Positions 24,310 to 36,339 of a stretch of DNA of 64,000 nucleotides are shown one piece after another. Both the position numbers and the translations under genes were made by a program. The stretch spans positions 28,059,291-28,123,290 of the forward strand of contig NW_022145604.1 in NCBI RefSeq assembly GCF_000002235.5. The letters are read 5' to 3'. A model generated the notes under the pieces. It had not been told where the DNA came from and made no database searches. It worked only from the letters and a program-made list of their open reading frames with translations. Source of the stretch: Strongylocentrotus purpuratus (taxonomy: Eukaryota; Echinodermata; Echinoidea; Camarodonta; Strongylocentrotidae). Positions within the stretch are counted from its first letter, which is position 1; every line of letters begins with the position of its first letter.

Positions 24310-24735
24310 TTTTTTGACTCACAGCGTAGTGTATGGTCTAACTGCATCATTTCTTAACAGATTTCTTTCAAATTGACAATGGAAGTGTATGTTGGTAAAA
24401 TCTATGCAACTATAGTTTTTTGGTGATGCTGCCACCAGTGTCCCGTGTTTTATAGGGTCTAAGGTCATATTTTGGTGGGTGTCTAGTCTGCGCTTTGCAG
24501 GACATATTTCATGACGGATTTCTTTCAAATTTTGTATGGAGATGTATCTTGGTACAATGTACACATCTACACTTTTGGTCAATGCTGCCCTCATTGTTCC
24601 GTCTCTTATATGGTCAAAGGTCCTATGTTTTTTATGTGCTTTAACTGCCACATTTCTTTCAAATTTTCTACAGAGATACATTATACTCTAATCTTCACAC
24701 ATATTGTTTTGGTGATGCTGCTCCTAGTCTTGACA
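24310..24735. repeat. Tandem repeat, ~170-185-bp period (array 2)
   Basis: Three units of the same family as 22515-22860 (TTTCTTTCAAATT, GGTAAAATCTATGCA / GGTACAATGTACACA, GGTGATGCTGC, GTTCCGTCT). Confidence 0.75.
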
Positions 24736-25020
24736 AAAGTCTGAGCCACTAGTTGCAACCTCTCTACGCCATCCTTATATTTCAGGGAGGGGAGAGGTGA
24801 TCTTTGTCCCTCCTTCGAACATAAGGATGACACAAAATCGCTGTCACTGTCGGGGGATACATTCGCATTGCACGGCAATACGGATTGCGATATTTCTAGT
24901 TTCATATATTTTAGCTTTACAATTTTGTTTAAGGTGATTGACGCTCTAAAGGGTCATAGGTTTTCATTTTAACATTTTAAAACATACCATTTCCATTACT
25001 TTCTGCATTGATATTTACAG

Positions 25021-25230
25021 ATATTGATGAATGTGAGAGCCAGCCGTGCCAACACGATGCAAGCTGCCTTGATGGAAGTAACTCCTTCACATGTATCTGT
25101 GGATTGGGATATACAGGGTCTACGTGTGGTGATCAGATTCTACCGTGTGACTCTGATCCCTGCCTCAATGGAGCGTCTTGTGTGGATGAAGTCAATCAGT
25201 TTACGTGCATGTGTGCTCCAGGATATACAG
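25021..25230 (+). CDS. Exon: EGF repeats 1-2
   Basis: 210-bp phase 1-1 exon (acceptor 25019-25020, donor GTATAC 25231). First repeat opens DIDECESQPCQ, a calcium-binding EGF start (D-x-D/N-E), with the hydroxylation-type CLDGSNSFTCICGLGYTG. Second: LPCDSDPCLNGASC. Starts the ~21-repeat EGF array. Confidence 0.95.
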
Positions 25231-25489
25231 GTATACCAATGATTATCCTCATTTTCAACAAGTCAAAATTGTACAACTCTCAGTTTAAGACAAATGAATT
25301 ATCTTTTCGTCACCTACGTAGTCATCTTTTATTGTATGTTGACCTTCCAACAAATTTAATAACCTTTTGCATTTTAAGATTCTTGGATTTACCTGTTCAC
25401 TCTAATATCCTTTGAACATGTCAAATGTTTGTCTCAAAGGCATACAATTTTAATGTTTTATTTCTTTCTATAAAGGAATCGTTCTCTCT

Positions 25490-25990
25490 ATCTCCAGATA
25501 TTAAGCCAATAATTACCGTTGGTGAAGGTGATGGGACAAACTATAACTTCCGAGGCGATCTGGACGTAGCTATCTTTCTGAAGCAAAGCTGAGGAAAGAT
25601 AGCGTATATATTCAGATCGCAGAGGAAGTGATAGTTTGCCATCGCCAAAAGGCGATTATTTGCTTTATATTCCACATCGGAAACATTTCACTTCTTCCGT
25701 CATTTTAGAGCAACAAGTCATCAATTAACAGCTAGCAAACGGTGTATGAAATGTACAGTGTATGCAGTATGGTGGTGCGACCATAATTTGCGCGTGACTA
25801 AAGTGCGCGTACTAACACTAAGAGCGCTTAAAGAGGAGAGCAATACGCAACATACAAAATTATAGTGCGTTGCACTGTGTAGATAGTACTTCTATCTTCA
25901 GTGAAAGATAGTGTAGATAGTACTAATATCTACACAGTGCAATGAACTTTTTGCTTCTCCCATCAATGATAGGCGAACTATCTTTCATCA
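25490..25990. repeat. Inverted-repeat cluster in intron 10
   Basis: Arms at about 25530-25580 and 25595-25650 are imperfect complements (GGCGATCTGGACGTAGCTATC vs GATAGCGTATATATTCAGATCGC). A second hairpin at about 25875-25945 repeats GTGTAGATAGTACT..ATCTACAC. Probably a decayed foldback element; class unknown. Confidence 0.55.
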
Positions 25991-26163
25991 CATGATTTAC
26001 TTTTGACCAATCATAGAGCAAGATTCTTAGTATGTGGAATATAACAATTTATACATTAATCTTTTTGTGCATTCCCATACCTTAATCTTTTTGTGCATTC
26101 CCTGCGTTCAGTACTCTATGTCAACCACAGCTAAAACTCAATTTTTCCCCCCAATGTTGACAG

Positions 26164-26865
26164 GCTCCCTGTGTGAGGAACAAATCGACTATTGTGATCT
26201 ATCACCATGCATGAACAATGCAACCTGTACGAATAGCATTGGCGATTTTGAGTGCTCTTGTCTCTTTGGCTTTGGTGGAAAAACTTGCTCAGAGGACATA
26301 GATCATTGTGATGATAATGCATGTTTGAATGGTGCAACCTGCTTAGTCTCTGAACTGTCATTAGGTGGATACACCTGTCAATGTGGAGAGGGATATATAG
26401 GAGTGAAATGTTCTAGTAACATTGATGATTGTAGGAGCAGTCCTTGCTTAAACGATGGTAATTGCACTGATGGCATCAACAGTTTCACTTGCTCATGTAC
26501 AACGGGATACAACGGTTTTATATGCGACAATGACATTGACTTGTGTGCTGATTGGAACTGTCAAAATGGTGGCACTTGCAAAGATCTTGGAAAAAGAGCG
26601 GTCTGTGCGTGTCCTGAGGCCTATGCCGGACAGTTCTGTGATGAAGTCAGGACAGCATGCAGTGACTCTCCCTGCAGAAATGGAGGCACATGTACATCTG
26701 GTGATGATACCACCTTGGCCTTCGATTGCACCTGTACCGAGGGATACATTGGACAGACCTGTGAGACAGAGGTCAACTTCTGTCAGCCAGATCCTTGTAG
26801 GAATGGAGCTACTTGTGAGGATCAAACTGCAACTTACATCTGCCACTGTCCTGATGGATTCACAG
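26164..26865 (+). CDS. Exon: EGF repeats 3-8 (six repeats in one exon)
   Basis: 702-bp phase 1-1 exon, by far the largest (acceptor 26162-26163, donor GTAAGT 26866). Successive repeats open with IDYCDLSPC, IDHCDDNAC, IDDCRSSPC, IDLCADWNC, RTACSDSPC and VNFCQPDPC; each has the G-x-x-C ending of EGF. Several are calcium-binding type with CxDGxNxFxC. A fused exon this long suggests past intron loss within the array (inference). Confidence 0.95.
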
Positions 26866-27022
26866 GTAAGTAAACTAGCCTTTCAGTTGAGTTCATTTCA
26901 ACACTTGCTGAAACTTAGTTTACTTTGAGTTAAAAGATGAAAACAAAACCAAATTCCTGGTAGATTTGCTGTGGGATACTATCATTAATGTCAACATGTG
27001 TGTACATGTATTTTTTTTAAAG

Positions 27023-27253
27023 GGGAAACCTGTGCTGAGGAGATAAGATGGTGTGATGACATTCCATGTGGACTGAACTCAACCTGCATAGAAGAACCCC
27101 TTTCCTTCACTTGCCTGTGCGATGTAGGTTACACTGGAGAGAGATGTGAAGAGGTGTTGACTGTCTGTGATGCCCAAGACCCTTGTCTCAATGGAGCTAC
27201 ATGTAGCGGAGACTCTCTTACATTTCAATGCCAGTGCCCACCAGCATATCAAG
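27023..27253 (+). CDS. Exon: EGF repeats 9-10
   Basis: 231-bp phase 1-1 exon (acceptor 27021-27022, donor GTGATT 27254). Begins GETC, completing the last EGF of the previous exon, then IRWCDDIPC and LTVCDAQDPC repeats, ending PPAYQG. Confidence 0.93.
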
Positions 27254-27790
27254 GTGATTATAATTGGTATTGAGATTATCAGAGAGGTAGAAAATAATGT
27301 TAATCTAATGGACAAAGCTGACTAGAGGAGATTTAAGTTTTAATGATCATCTATACTAACTGATTTTTGGTTCAAATAACACTCTAAAACAGCAGCAAAA
27401 AAAAAATTAGGGTAAAAAAACAAAGAAATATATAAGAATTTCATAAATACATATATTTCTTCTTTTGTAATAAAAAAAAACTTGCATATTTTGTATTTAT
27501 CTCCAAGAACTTTACTTACTTTATTATCAATTTTAAATGTGTATTTTTGCATATATTTTGCATAAATTTTAATATCAATAATAAGAAGAAAATATTACAT
27601 AACAATAATGATGGATTTGTGTTCTTTACGCCATTTTTAAGGTCTATGCTCTACCTCTAGTGTGCACATGTAGCATATCATCGAGTGTCACACAATATAT
27701 TTTTAGCTCATTGGGATACTTTCAAATAAGTACCATATTGTAGGATTTTGATAATCATGTCATCTCTTGTTCCCGCTTTCTAAACAACAG

Positions 27791-27944
27791 GGTTGTTATG
27801 CGAGCATGAGATCAACCCATGTGCTTCTTCACCCTGTCTAAATGGAGGTTCCTGTGTGAAAGATCTACAGTTTTATCGGTGTGACTGTACTGCAGGGTTT
27901 GAAGGAATACACTGTGAAGGCAATCAGGATGAATGTGCAAGCGA
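27791..27944 (+). CDS. Exon: EGF repeat 11 and start of 12
   Basis: 154-bp exon, phase 1 to phase 2 (acceptor 27789-27790, donor GTAAGC 27945). Reads [16 protein letters not shown]..., then NQDECASE, which is completed by PCEHG in the next exon. Confidence 0.9.
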
Positions 27945-29017
27945 GTAAGCTAACCCAAGTATTCCAGAAAGCAATCTACTAAGGCTGTGCATAACAGTGT
28001 AATGAGGTACTCAAGTACACTCCCATGCTTACAGGCGAATACTCGGACGCCATGTTTTTTTTCTAAATTAAAAAAAAAAAAAGCCAGCATCATACATACT
28101 ACGGTAGAGAAGTATCCCAAGTCCGTCTTCGAAAACTCCCGCAATTTTACTTCGATTTGCAGTTGAATGCTCTGATATAATAATTATAACAATATTAAAC
28201 AATGCTGTTTTTAAAACCAAAGATGACGGACGGCTTTTCCTCCTAGTCCACACAGAAATCGGGACATTTGTCTCAGCTTCTGAGTGGTGAGTTGACAGTG
28301 ATTGAGCTGGGAAACATTTTTACCCATGGTACCACCATGCCCGTGCTCTCCCCGTAGGGCACGGGTAAGCGTTGGCCTGGATAGTGGCAAGTGCCGGTGA
28401 CGCGCAAAAAAAAAATTGGCGCCCGATTGAGTAGTTGTCAACAGTGCCAGTACTCTAATATTTGACTACTCGTCGCAGCCTTATAATCTAATAACTGAAC
28501 ACTCTCACATAATCCTACATACATGTGATTGCTTTTCACGTAACTTTTATCTGTGTAAGGGCACAAATGTGTTCTTGTTTAAGATAAAGTTGAGTTCTGG
28601 TCATGCTTGACATCCTCCACACTATCATAATAACAATGATAACGTTCACAAATTATTTGTTACCTCTCCCCAGAACTCAACCTTCTCTTTAACCCTATCT
28701 AGCCTTGGGGGGGGGGGGGGGGGGGCTTTAGAATATATATATACATTTTGTACAAGACAATGTTAAATAAACTCATGTGCAGTCAGGCAAGAGTACAATA
28801 ATTGTATATATATATATATATATGATTGTTAGCATAATCAGATATATGCACTTATGATACAAATGAAATAATCCCCATGTTTCCTCTCAATCAATAAAGT
28901 TGATTTTTAATAACTTTTTTGTTACATGCAGCAATAATCAATCATCTTCTTCATGCTGCTTTGTTACTTTGTTACATTTATTTGATTCTCTTGCATATTC
29001 TTTCTCTTCTTAAATAG
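27945..29017. other. Intron 13
   Basis: Contains a short TTAA-flanked inverted-repeat element (28583-28688), a long G run (28710-28726) and a (TA)n run (28804-28823). No coding pattern. Confidence 0.6.
28583..28688. mobile_element. Short TTAA-flanked MITE
   Basis: GATAAAGTTGAGTTCTGG at the left and CCAGAACTCAACCTTCTCT at the right are inverted; TTAA lies at 28579-28582 and 28689-28692. The same end word occurs at 45850 and near 46230. Confidence 0.6.
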
Positions 29018-29173
29018 ACCTTGTGAACATGGAACATGCATTGATGGAATCAACTCTTTCTCCTGTGGCTGTGAAGCAGGATACACAGGCCATACATGCA
29101 GTGAAGACATGTTTTGTGATGCCAACCCATGTCAGAACGGGGGATCATGTGAAAGCCTAATCACAAAATTTAG
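29018..29173 (+). CDS. Exon: EGF repeats 12 (rest) and 13
   Basis: 156-bp phase 2-2 exon (acceptor 29016-29017, donor GTAATC 29174). Reads PCEHGTCIDGINSFSCGC, GHTCSEDMFCDANPCQNGGSC and ends in ITKF-R, with the Arg codon shared across the intron. Confidence 0.9.
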
Positions 29174-29367
29174 GTAATCTAAACAGCAAGGGCTTATTAG
29201 CATAGCTTAGTTTAGAACATGTTCAATAAATTTAACCTCTTCCATATAAATTGTTGGGAGCGGCCCCCTTTTCTATAATCATCAGGCTGCGGATGCCTTT
29301 GTTCTAATAAGCATTTTTTATTTGATCTAATAGTTTTATAAATCGTTCATTCCTTTCTACACTGTAG

Positions 29368-29647
29368 TTGCTTGTGTGCTCCAGGATTTCGGGGAACAAC
29401 ATGCAGCAGCCAAATAAACTTCTGTCGTCTAAGACCATGCACAAGTGGAAATTATGTACGTTGTGAGAATGTAATCGGTGGTTACACATGTGGGTGCAAG
29501 GATGGTTTCACTGGATTAAAATGTGAGTCTGAGATCAACGAATGTGAGATGTCACCATCTCCTTGTCAGAATGATGGAAGGTGTATCAACCAATGGGGGA
29601 CATTCACCTGCCAGTGTCAACTAGGCTTCACCGGTAACCTGTGTGAA
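29368..29647 (+). CDS. Exon: EGF repeats 13 (end), 14 and 15
   Basis: 280-bp exon, phase 2 to phase 0 (acceptor 29366-29367, donor GTAAGT 29648). Reads CLCAPGFRGTTC, INFCRLRPCTSGNYVRC, INECEMSPSPC, and ends GNLCE. Phase 0 leads to the exon at 33520 starting INIADC, restoring the CEINIADC junction between repeats. Confidence 0.9.
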
Positions 29648-29841
29648 GTAAGTATCCAATTATCATTGATTCTATCTAAATCAAGATTACAGAGTCTTCA
29701 ATTAAAGTGGATTAATTGAGGCAAATAACACATCATTCATAAGTTCATACGTGTAATGTATAATTTATGTCTGTATGTCTCTGTGAATGCATTTTAACAT
29801 GTCCCCATATCAAGCTTCAACAATGGCAGATTGATTTCTTA

Positions 29842-31652
29842 GGCGCCTTGGATTAATTCGAGTGGCAGTAAACACGCGGCTTTATGCAACGTGGCCTAGT
29901 TTGCGTGAAAGCCACAATCGTCCGCACCCCTCTATTCAAAAGCCGGATGCGAAAATCCCGCTTATTGGTGCATACGTTTCAACGACTTAAGAACAGAACG
30001 TGACCTACTCGTAGTGCTTTCAACCGATACCAGTTGACCGCCCTCTATAGTCTGCCATGTAACTCTCAAACTATGCAGGGGCCGCGGAAGCGGGTGGCTG
30101 GGTCTTACACGTTTTATGCTCAGACCCCCCCCCCCCCAGGTATATGAAATGAAAAGAATCTGACCCAGTTACACAGGTAATAAACAAATTAAAAATAAGT
30201 GGTGAAGTGTGACGTCATCAATAATCTATGTTTTGAATTTCTCAGTTTTTCTTAATTTTCCGAAAGAGCAACAAAAATAATGTCCAAATATTTATAACAA
30301 TTGAATATGTGAAGTATTGGCTGAGATATGACCATCTGAATAAATATATTTCCTATGGGAACTCAGGGTTATTCGCTCTGGCTCCTAATGATTTTATCTT
30401 GGACATCTAACGTTGCCTTTGCCCAACTTCGCGCATTAAACAGTAGTTTATTGAATAGACACCCTCCCGAGTCCCCCCCCCCCCCCCCCCCCCTTTTCCC
30501 CTCTCCCCTCTCTATCAAACTCGCCTTTCATGCTATGGTAATACGTTGCGTTAACATTTTATGCGCCATTATGTTAGTGATTGTGATAGATTTTGAGCGA
30601 AAGAATGGTAATTAGATGGGGAAAAAGTATTAAACAGGGAAACAAGACACACAAAATCATATTGCCAGTTGAGGTTGACATAAAAGCAAGCGAAGGAAGA
30701 TGGCTTTCATATTTAGAGTTCAGAAATAAACAATATGAGTGAGAGGGGTTGGAGAGACAGAAAGTTGGACGAAGTCTGTACTGTATTCATCATTGTGATA
30801 TTTGTCTCTCTAATCACCCCCCCCCCCCTGGGCTCTTTTTTTCTTTCTGTTCTGTTTGTTTATATATTTTCGCTTAAGTATAATTTCCGACGTATATTAA
30901 CACCATCAATATAGCATAATGAACATTTTTTTGTCATATCAGTTTGATGCAACAGAGAATTTCATTCAAAAGTTTACTTCTGATAATTATTATTGTACTG
31001 TTATATTCTTCTCTCCGTTCATTTTAGCTTCTTCCGAATGTTTACGTTATATTTCTTAATCTCTTGATGAAATATAAACACCAGAAGCTAGTAGTTAGTG
31101 GTTGCAAACAAAACACTGCAACTGATGGGTTCGAAAATCAAAAACATGAATAGACTTCCTGCTTTTTCACTGCAGATCATAACAAAGCGAATGAAAATGG
31201 GCAGACCGTAGTTTAGATAATCCGGCTATTGTTTTCTATCATTGGAATAATCCACCAGCTCCATCTTCTCACGCATGCATGCCGGTGAATGGACTGTCGT
31301 TGTTGTTGTTGTTTTATTTAGGCAAGTCAGTCAGTTTATGACCATTATTGCCGAATAATATGAACAATTTTGTTTTAAATTCTAATTTACGTATATGCAC
31401 TCACATAAAATGCGTGTATATTATGAATAATATATAAATAATATTTGTTTTTAAGATATGTAATTATATATTACATTCCTTGGTCACGCTTTGCTTAAAA
31501 TAGATTATAATTATGTCCATGATACGGACAGAATGAATTGAATGTGTATTTTCATTATATTATATTGCAAGCAAATGGCGGAATAGAAAACAATATGAAA
31601 GATGTAGATGGAAACGACATTGGCAGATATAGACAAAGAGAGAGAGACAGAC

Positions 31653-31683
<31 letters not shown>

Positions 31684-33382
31684 TGAGAGACAGAGAGAAA
31701 GAAACAGAGAGAGATGAGAGAGAGAGAGAGATAGAGAAAGAGAGAGAGAGAGAGAGAGTGAGAGAAAGTTAGACGCTTCATTATAATTGGCTGGTTGTTC
31801 AGATAATATTGTAAACAACTGATTGCATTTTTAAACAGGTCGTATTATTTTTAAACAACCCTTTTAATGAGATCACGATTCGACGTACTCCTAAATAAAA
31901 ATAAAAATCTCTGTTGCATCAAAATAAAATTATACGTTCATTGTATGTTATTGACAGAAGTAATATACATCGGACATTATACCAAAGCACAAAAGGGTTA
32001 TCTATAGAAGAAGGTGGACAACGTTATTAGAGATAGAATAACGATTTCTCTTTTATTTATACAAAAATTAACAGCATAAATACCCTTACAAAAACAGAAT
32101 AAATCTTGAAGAGAGAGAGAGACAAGAAAAATGTGAAAAGGACCCAACAAATAAAAATAAATAAATAATAGGATTCTAGAGCGGAAGATGATAGGGAAAA
32201 CGTAATAGATTGGTAGTATTGGCAAATTTTGACAATTAATAGTTTGTAAGTAAATTAACAAAGTATATACAAACAAAAACGACATTTAAAAGATTTTAGA
32301 ACTACCGGTATATAGAATGATTATACGAAAAGAGTTATGTCTGAGGCCTACCTACATCTATGTTACGTAAGAGGAACAATAAACTTGGCCAAAGGTAGAG
32401 TTAGTTGTCATGGTTATAAACTCAAACAATAGAAGGGCGGATTATGAGGTACTAGGGTGATTGCCGTCATGAGATTTCTTTAGGGCGAGCACGGATTACG
32501 CTGCTCCCAATGCAGAATGCGGATATAGAGGCAGACTGCACCCAAAATGGGTGGCCAGTGAAGAAACAAAAGAGAGAGTGGGAAGAAAAGAGAGAGAAAG
32601 AGAAGAGAGGGAGGAAAAGAGATGAACAGGAGCAAGAGGAAAAATTTTCCTTGGAGAGGGCTTTATACCAAGTTCAAAGAAAAAAATAACATTTAAAACC
32701 TTCCGTAAAATGTGTTTTGCCTCTATGAGTTAAATGACAATGGAATAGTATAGTCTCCAAACAAGAATTCATGAATCAACACATTGGCTTTATGGCCAGC
32801 ACGCAATTGTTTATACCGGCGAGAGAGAAAAAAAAACCACTAGTCTTTATTTCCATTAATTGCTGGAGAATTAAATTTGAATGGGGCGCCCATAACCCGT
32901 GTGTCTAGATTGACACCTCCAAGTTACCTCCCCGAAAAAAATCTACTTTTTAAAAATTAATTTGGTTATATATACACAGATAAAACGTAATTGTTTAAAA
33001 TGCTAACAGTTCATTACAATACAACAGCTTGTTGAATTTTTTAAACAGGTCTTATTACTTTTAAACAACCCTTTTAAACAGTGTTTTTATAGTGCATAAT
33101 AATCCGTTCCAAACATACAGAGTACAGTGCTAATTAGACATGAACCCAAGCTAAGCTAAATAACTTAGTTTAGCCGCAGAGGGAGCTAAACAAGTATGAC
33201 GAATCTTTCAATGGGTTGAAAATTTTCTGGCTTGAAAAGGACGTCACAGTGTTTGGACACACACAATGCGTCTTCTCGTGGGCAAATCGTGCATCCGGGA
33301 TTAACTCAATACGGCTTTGATGCATGCGCTCTCAGGTTAAAAAGCTGCAGCTTCTCGCACATGAGAATTAATCCAAGGCGCC
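29842..33382. mobile_element. Harbinger-like non-autonomous DNA transposon, copy 2
   Basis: Same terminal repeats as copy 1 (GGCGCCTTGGATTAATTC), here flanked by TTA on both sides (29839-29841, 33383-33385). 3,541 bp, no transposase frame. High similarity to 7122-11399 over nearly its whole length; it lacks the ~0.58-kb block near 32513 and has a (AG)n tract at 31636-31768 instead. C-run at about 30472-30492. Confidence 0.8.
31636..31768. repeat. (AG)n microsatellite
   Basis: Interrupted AGAGAG tract inside Harbinger-like copy 2. It produces spurious Leu/Ser-rich frames on the minus strand. Confidence 0.9.
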
Positions 33383-33519
33383 TTAGAAGGTCACACTTTT
33401 AGCCATCTGTGAAGAATCAAATAGCAATCAGTGATAATTCTCCTCAACATGCGAATGTACAGTGTACATGTACTTATGTTGTACCTTATACTGTGTATCA
33501 ATATCTCACTGTTTAAAAG

Positions 33520-33807
33520 ATAAACATTGCTGACTGCATGAACCACGCCTGTGAAAACGGGGCATCCTGTATAGACGGCATCAATAGTTACAGCTGTCTT
33601 TGTACTGGAGGAACATACGGGTCACGGTGCCAGCTGAAGTCAACACCATGTGATAACAACCCCTGCTACAATGGTGGTGTGTGCACTGTTAATCAAGCTA
33701 GTTTCTCCTGTGAATGCCTGTCTGGTTTTACAGGACCTTCCTGCGAAGTCGACATTGATGACTGTGTCAATCATCGTTGTGCTAGCAGCTCGACATGTGA
33801 AGACCAG
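33520..33807 (+). CDS. Exon: EGF repeats 16-18 (start)
   Basis: 288-bp phase 0-0 exon (acceptor 33518-33519, donor GTATAA 33808). Reads INIADCMNHACENGASC, STPCDNNPCYNGGVC, then IDDCVNHRCASSSTCEDQ, continued in the next exon. It begins 138 bp after the end of the Harbinger-like copy 2. Confidence 0.88.
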
Positions 33808-34228
33808 GTATAATCTTAAACGTCTTCAGAAGGAATGGTGTTCCATACCTGAAATTCCAATGTAAACTTCAACATGCCGCCTTCTAATCAGGACGTAATT
33901 TGAGAACGATAGTTCCCTGAGATCTTAGATGTGATTTTGTTCAATCTGCGGGTGCTGAGATCAAGCAACATAGTATTTTGAAGGGAGTATCTTTGCCAAA
34001 ATGCAATGACTTAGAGTCTTAAAGTGTTTTGCATGCTCTCATAGTATAGGCCTACTGATCAGTCTGTTGGAAGCGAATAATTCATAGAATCACAAATTAT
34101 GTTCAATTTTTAAAATATATTTTTGTAATAGTATTTTGATTGCATCAAACACATACAACTGATTTGTTTGACATTAAGGTCGGTGCATAGGTTTCATATT
34201 GTGTAAATTTCTTTCAACTTTAATATAG
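33808..34228. other. Intron 16
   Basis: About 420 bp of AT-rich sequence; nothing recognised. Confidence 0.5.
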
Positions 34229-34373
34229 TGGGATAGCTACCGCTGCATATGTCCACTGGGTGTAACTGGAGACTTATGTGATCAGGAAATTGATGACTGT
34301 CTTTCTGAGCCTTGCCAGCATGGAGCGACTTGTATAGATGGAAGATCAAGATATACATGTGCCTGTTCAAGTG
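34229..34373 (+). CDS. Exon: EGF repeats 18 (end) and 19
   Basis: 145-bp exon, phase 0 to phase 1 (acceptor 34227-34228, donor GTTAGT 34374). Reads WDSYRCICPLGVTGDLC, EIDDCLSEPCQHGATC and YTCACSSG. Too short for a plain ORF scan from ATG; identified from the cysteine spacing and splice sites. Confidence 0.88.
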
Positions 34374-34840
34374 GTTAGTAAGAAATCGCTGTTCAGATCT
34401 CTGTGCCCACCCTCTACCAATGCCACTAGTTCTCGAAAGCAAATGATGCATTACATAATCAAAATCGGAAACTATTTCACTAGAAGCACACTTTGATCAA
34501 AGCCTTCAAGTTTTTCCTGCACTAATACATCAGTTTGTTTTTACAGAGTTTTTCATGATATACATGACTAAAGGCACATGAATTCTTATGACAATTTTGT
34601 TATTAGAATTGAACACCATTTGATAAAATGAGTAACAAATATTGCCTCCACATTCACATCTCTTTCGACCAGGGGGCGTCTTCTTGTACCTAAATATATA
34701 TATAAATTGTAATTTTTAAACAGGCAGTAAAGCATATCAAAATTCTATTTGTGGCGACACACAAATTTGATGAATACGTATTTTTCATATTTTATGATTT
34801 CATTTGAAAGGGTTAATATTTTGTGTTTAATTCTTTGAAG
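34374..34840. other. Intron 17
   Basis: About 470 bp; AT-rich, no feature recognised. Confidence 0.5.
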
Positions 34841-34961
34841 GATTCACTGGAAACTTCTGTGAAGTTGACATCCTTGAATGCTCCTCTAACCCTTGTGTCA
34901 ACTTTGGTACATGCATAGAAGAAACTGATAGGTTTGATTGCCAATGCGCAGAAGGTTATCG
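34841..34961 (+). CDS. Exon: EGF repeat 20
   Basis: 121-bp exon, phase 1 to phase 2 (acceptor 34839-34840, donor GTAAGA 34962). Reads GFTGNFCEVDILECSSNPC, FGTCIEETDRFDCQC and AEGYR. Found from splice sites and cysteine pattern; no ATG-initiated frame covers it. Confidence 0.9.
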
Positions 34962-35290
34962 GTAAGAACTGTAGATATAGCAATAAGAGTATTGTATAAG
35001 ATTATTCTGGTTTTGAATAAATGCTGGAATGCCTGTAATGTAGGAGAATACTACACGTAAATAGCGATGTGACAATATACAGCTGAACTAGAGAAGAAGA
35101 GATGTTTATTAAATCTAACGAGATAATGAATAATGGTAATAATTATTGCTTCTCATGAAGTGCTTAGGTCCGTCAAATGCAAGGTTATACATAACATATA
35201 AAAAAGAACTTAATATTTAGCATTGCGTACTGTGTGTTTTGTCAGTTCTTCCAATTAGTTGTTATAATGTTTGTTTATTATATATTTCAG
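34962..35290. other. Intron 18
   Basis: About 330 bp; nothing recognised. Confidence 0.5.
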
Positions 35291-35424
35291 TGGTACGAAC
35301 TGTGAAGAGCTTATAAGATCATGTGTTTCCAGCCCATGCAAGAATAACGGCACCTGCACAGACGGCTTCATGCAGTTTATCTGTACTTGTCATCCTGGCT
35401 TTACAGGGGATGAATGTGAAACAG
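35291..35424 (+). CDS. Exon: EGF repeat 21
   Basis: 134-bp exon, phase 2 to phase 1 (acceptor 35289-35290, donor GTACTA 35425). Reads GTNCEELIRSCVSSPCKNN, CTDGFMQFICTC and GDECETG. Closes the long EGF array before the pentraxin/LamG module. Confidence 0.9.
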
Positions 35425-35747
35425 GTACTAAGTTTCTAGTATCTTACCATATTTTTCCCTTTCGTCTCTACAGGATTACTGTATGTTGATGTTCATGGGT
35501 ATCAAATTGGTATACATATATCAGTATATATATATACATACATATATATATATATATTAGCTCTGACTCAAACTTAATGCAGTGACATTCTTAAACAACA
35601 ACTTTTTTGTTTATAATAGTAAATTATGTATGGACCGTGAATAATGAATAAACGTTTTCCTTAACCTGCACACCATTGTATAAAGACAATGAAAGCCCTT
35701 TCCCTGTAATTGTGACACGTATACCTTGTGCTACCTTTATTCCCCAG
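35425..35747. other. Intron 19
   Basis: About 320 bp with a (TA)n-type run at 35518-35560; otherwise nothing recognised. Confidence 0.5.
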
Positions 35748-35958
35748 TTATTCCTGATAATTATGATCTCAAACTGGTTCCTGAGATATCTTCCATTGTG
35801 TTTTCTGCTGATGTGAGCACCGAATTGCAGAATATAACTGTTTCTCTCTGGGTGAAGGCAGATGTGACATCATCTGACAAGCAGCTCGTTGACTTTAAGA
35901 TGGGTAATCTTCAGTTCGGCATTTACAATCCTTGCAGTCTTTTTTTCAAAGAAGCTGG
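35748..35958 (+). CDS. Exon: pentraxin/LamG-like module, part 1
   Basis: 211-bp exon, phase 1 to phase 2 (acceptor 35746-35747, donor GTGAGT 35959). Reads ISSIVFSADVSTEL, ITVSLWVKADVTS, LQFGIYNPCSLFF: beta strands of a concanavalin-A-like (pentraxin or LamG) fold. In SVEP1 a pentraxin follows the EGF array, as here. The classic pentraxin signature H-x-C-x-S/T-W is not evident, so LamG-like is equally possible. Confidence 0.78.
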
Positions 35959-36339
35959 GTGAGTGAATCTGTTGCGCTTTGATTTAACATTACCCAGAAT
36001 ATGGTTGAGAATTATGAAGTAAGAATTTTCATTGATCACCAAGCACTTATTTATTTTGTTATATCATACATGGACCCATGTATGAAAAGCATTGGCATAA
36101 GAATTTGACCCTTATCTATGCACACTATTTCAAATAATTACAAATAATGAAATTTTATGTATTGTATATACATGTAATACCAATACAAATAATAGATTCA
36201 TTTTCCCTAGCTGAACATGAGTTTTGCCTTCCTAAATTTCGATAGCTAATACATATATAACTAATTGAGTCAATGTTCATTCTATATTTGCAATACATTT
36301 ATACCATACACCTAATGATTACATAGACTACCTAATTAA

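Noticed and set aside
22515..24735. CRISPR-like regular repeats
   Set aside because: Eukaryotic context, units of ~180 bp without spacers; simple tandem repeat.
31555..31818. Leu/Ser-rich minus-strand frames
   Set aside because: Products of the (AG)n microsatellite.
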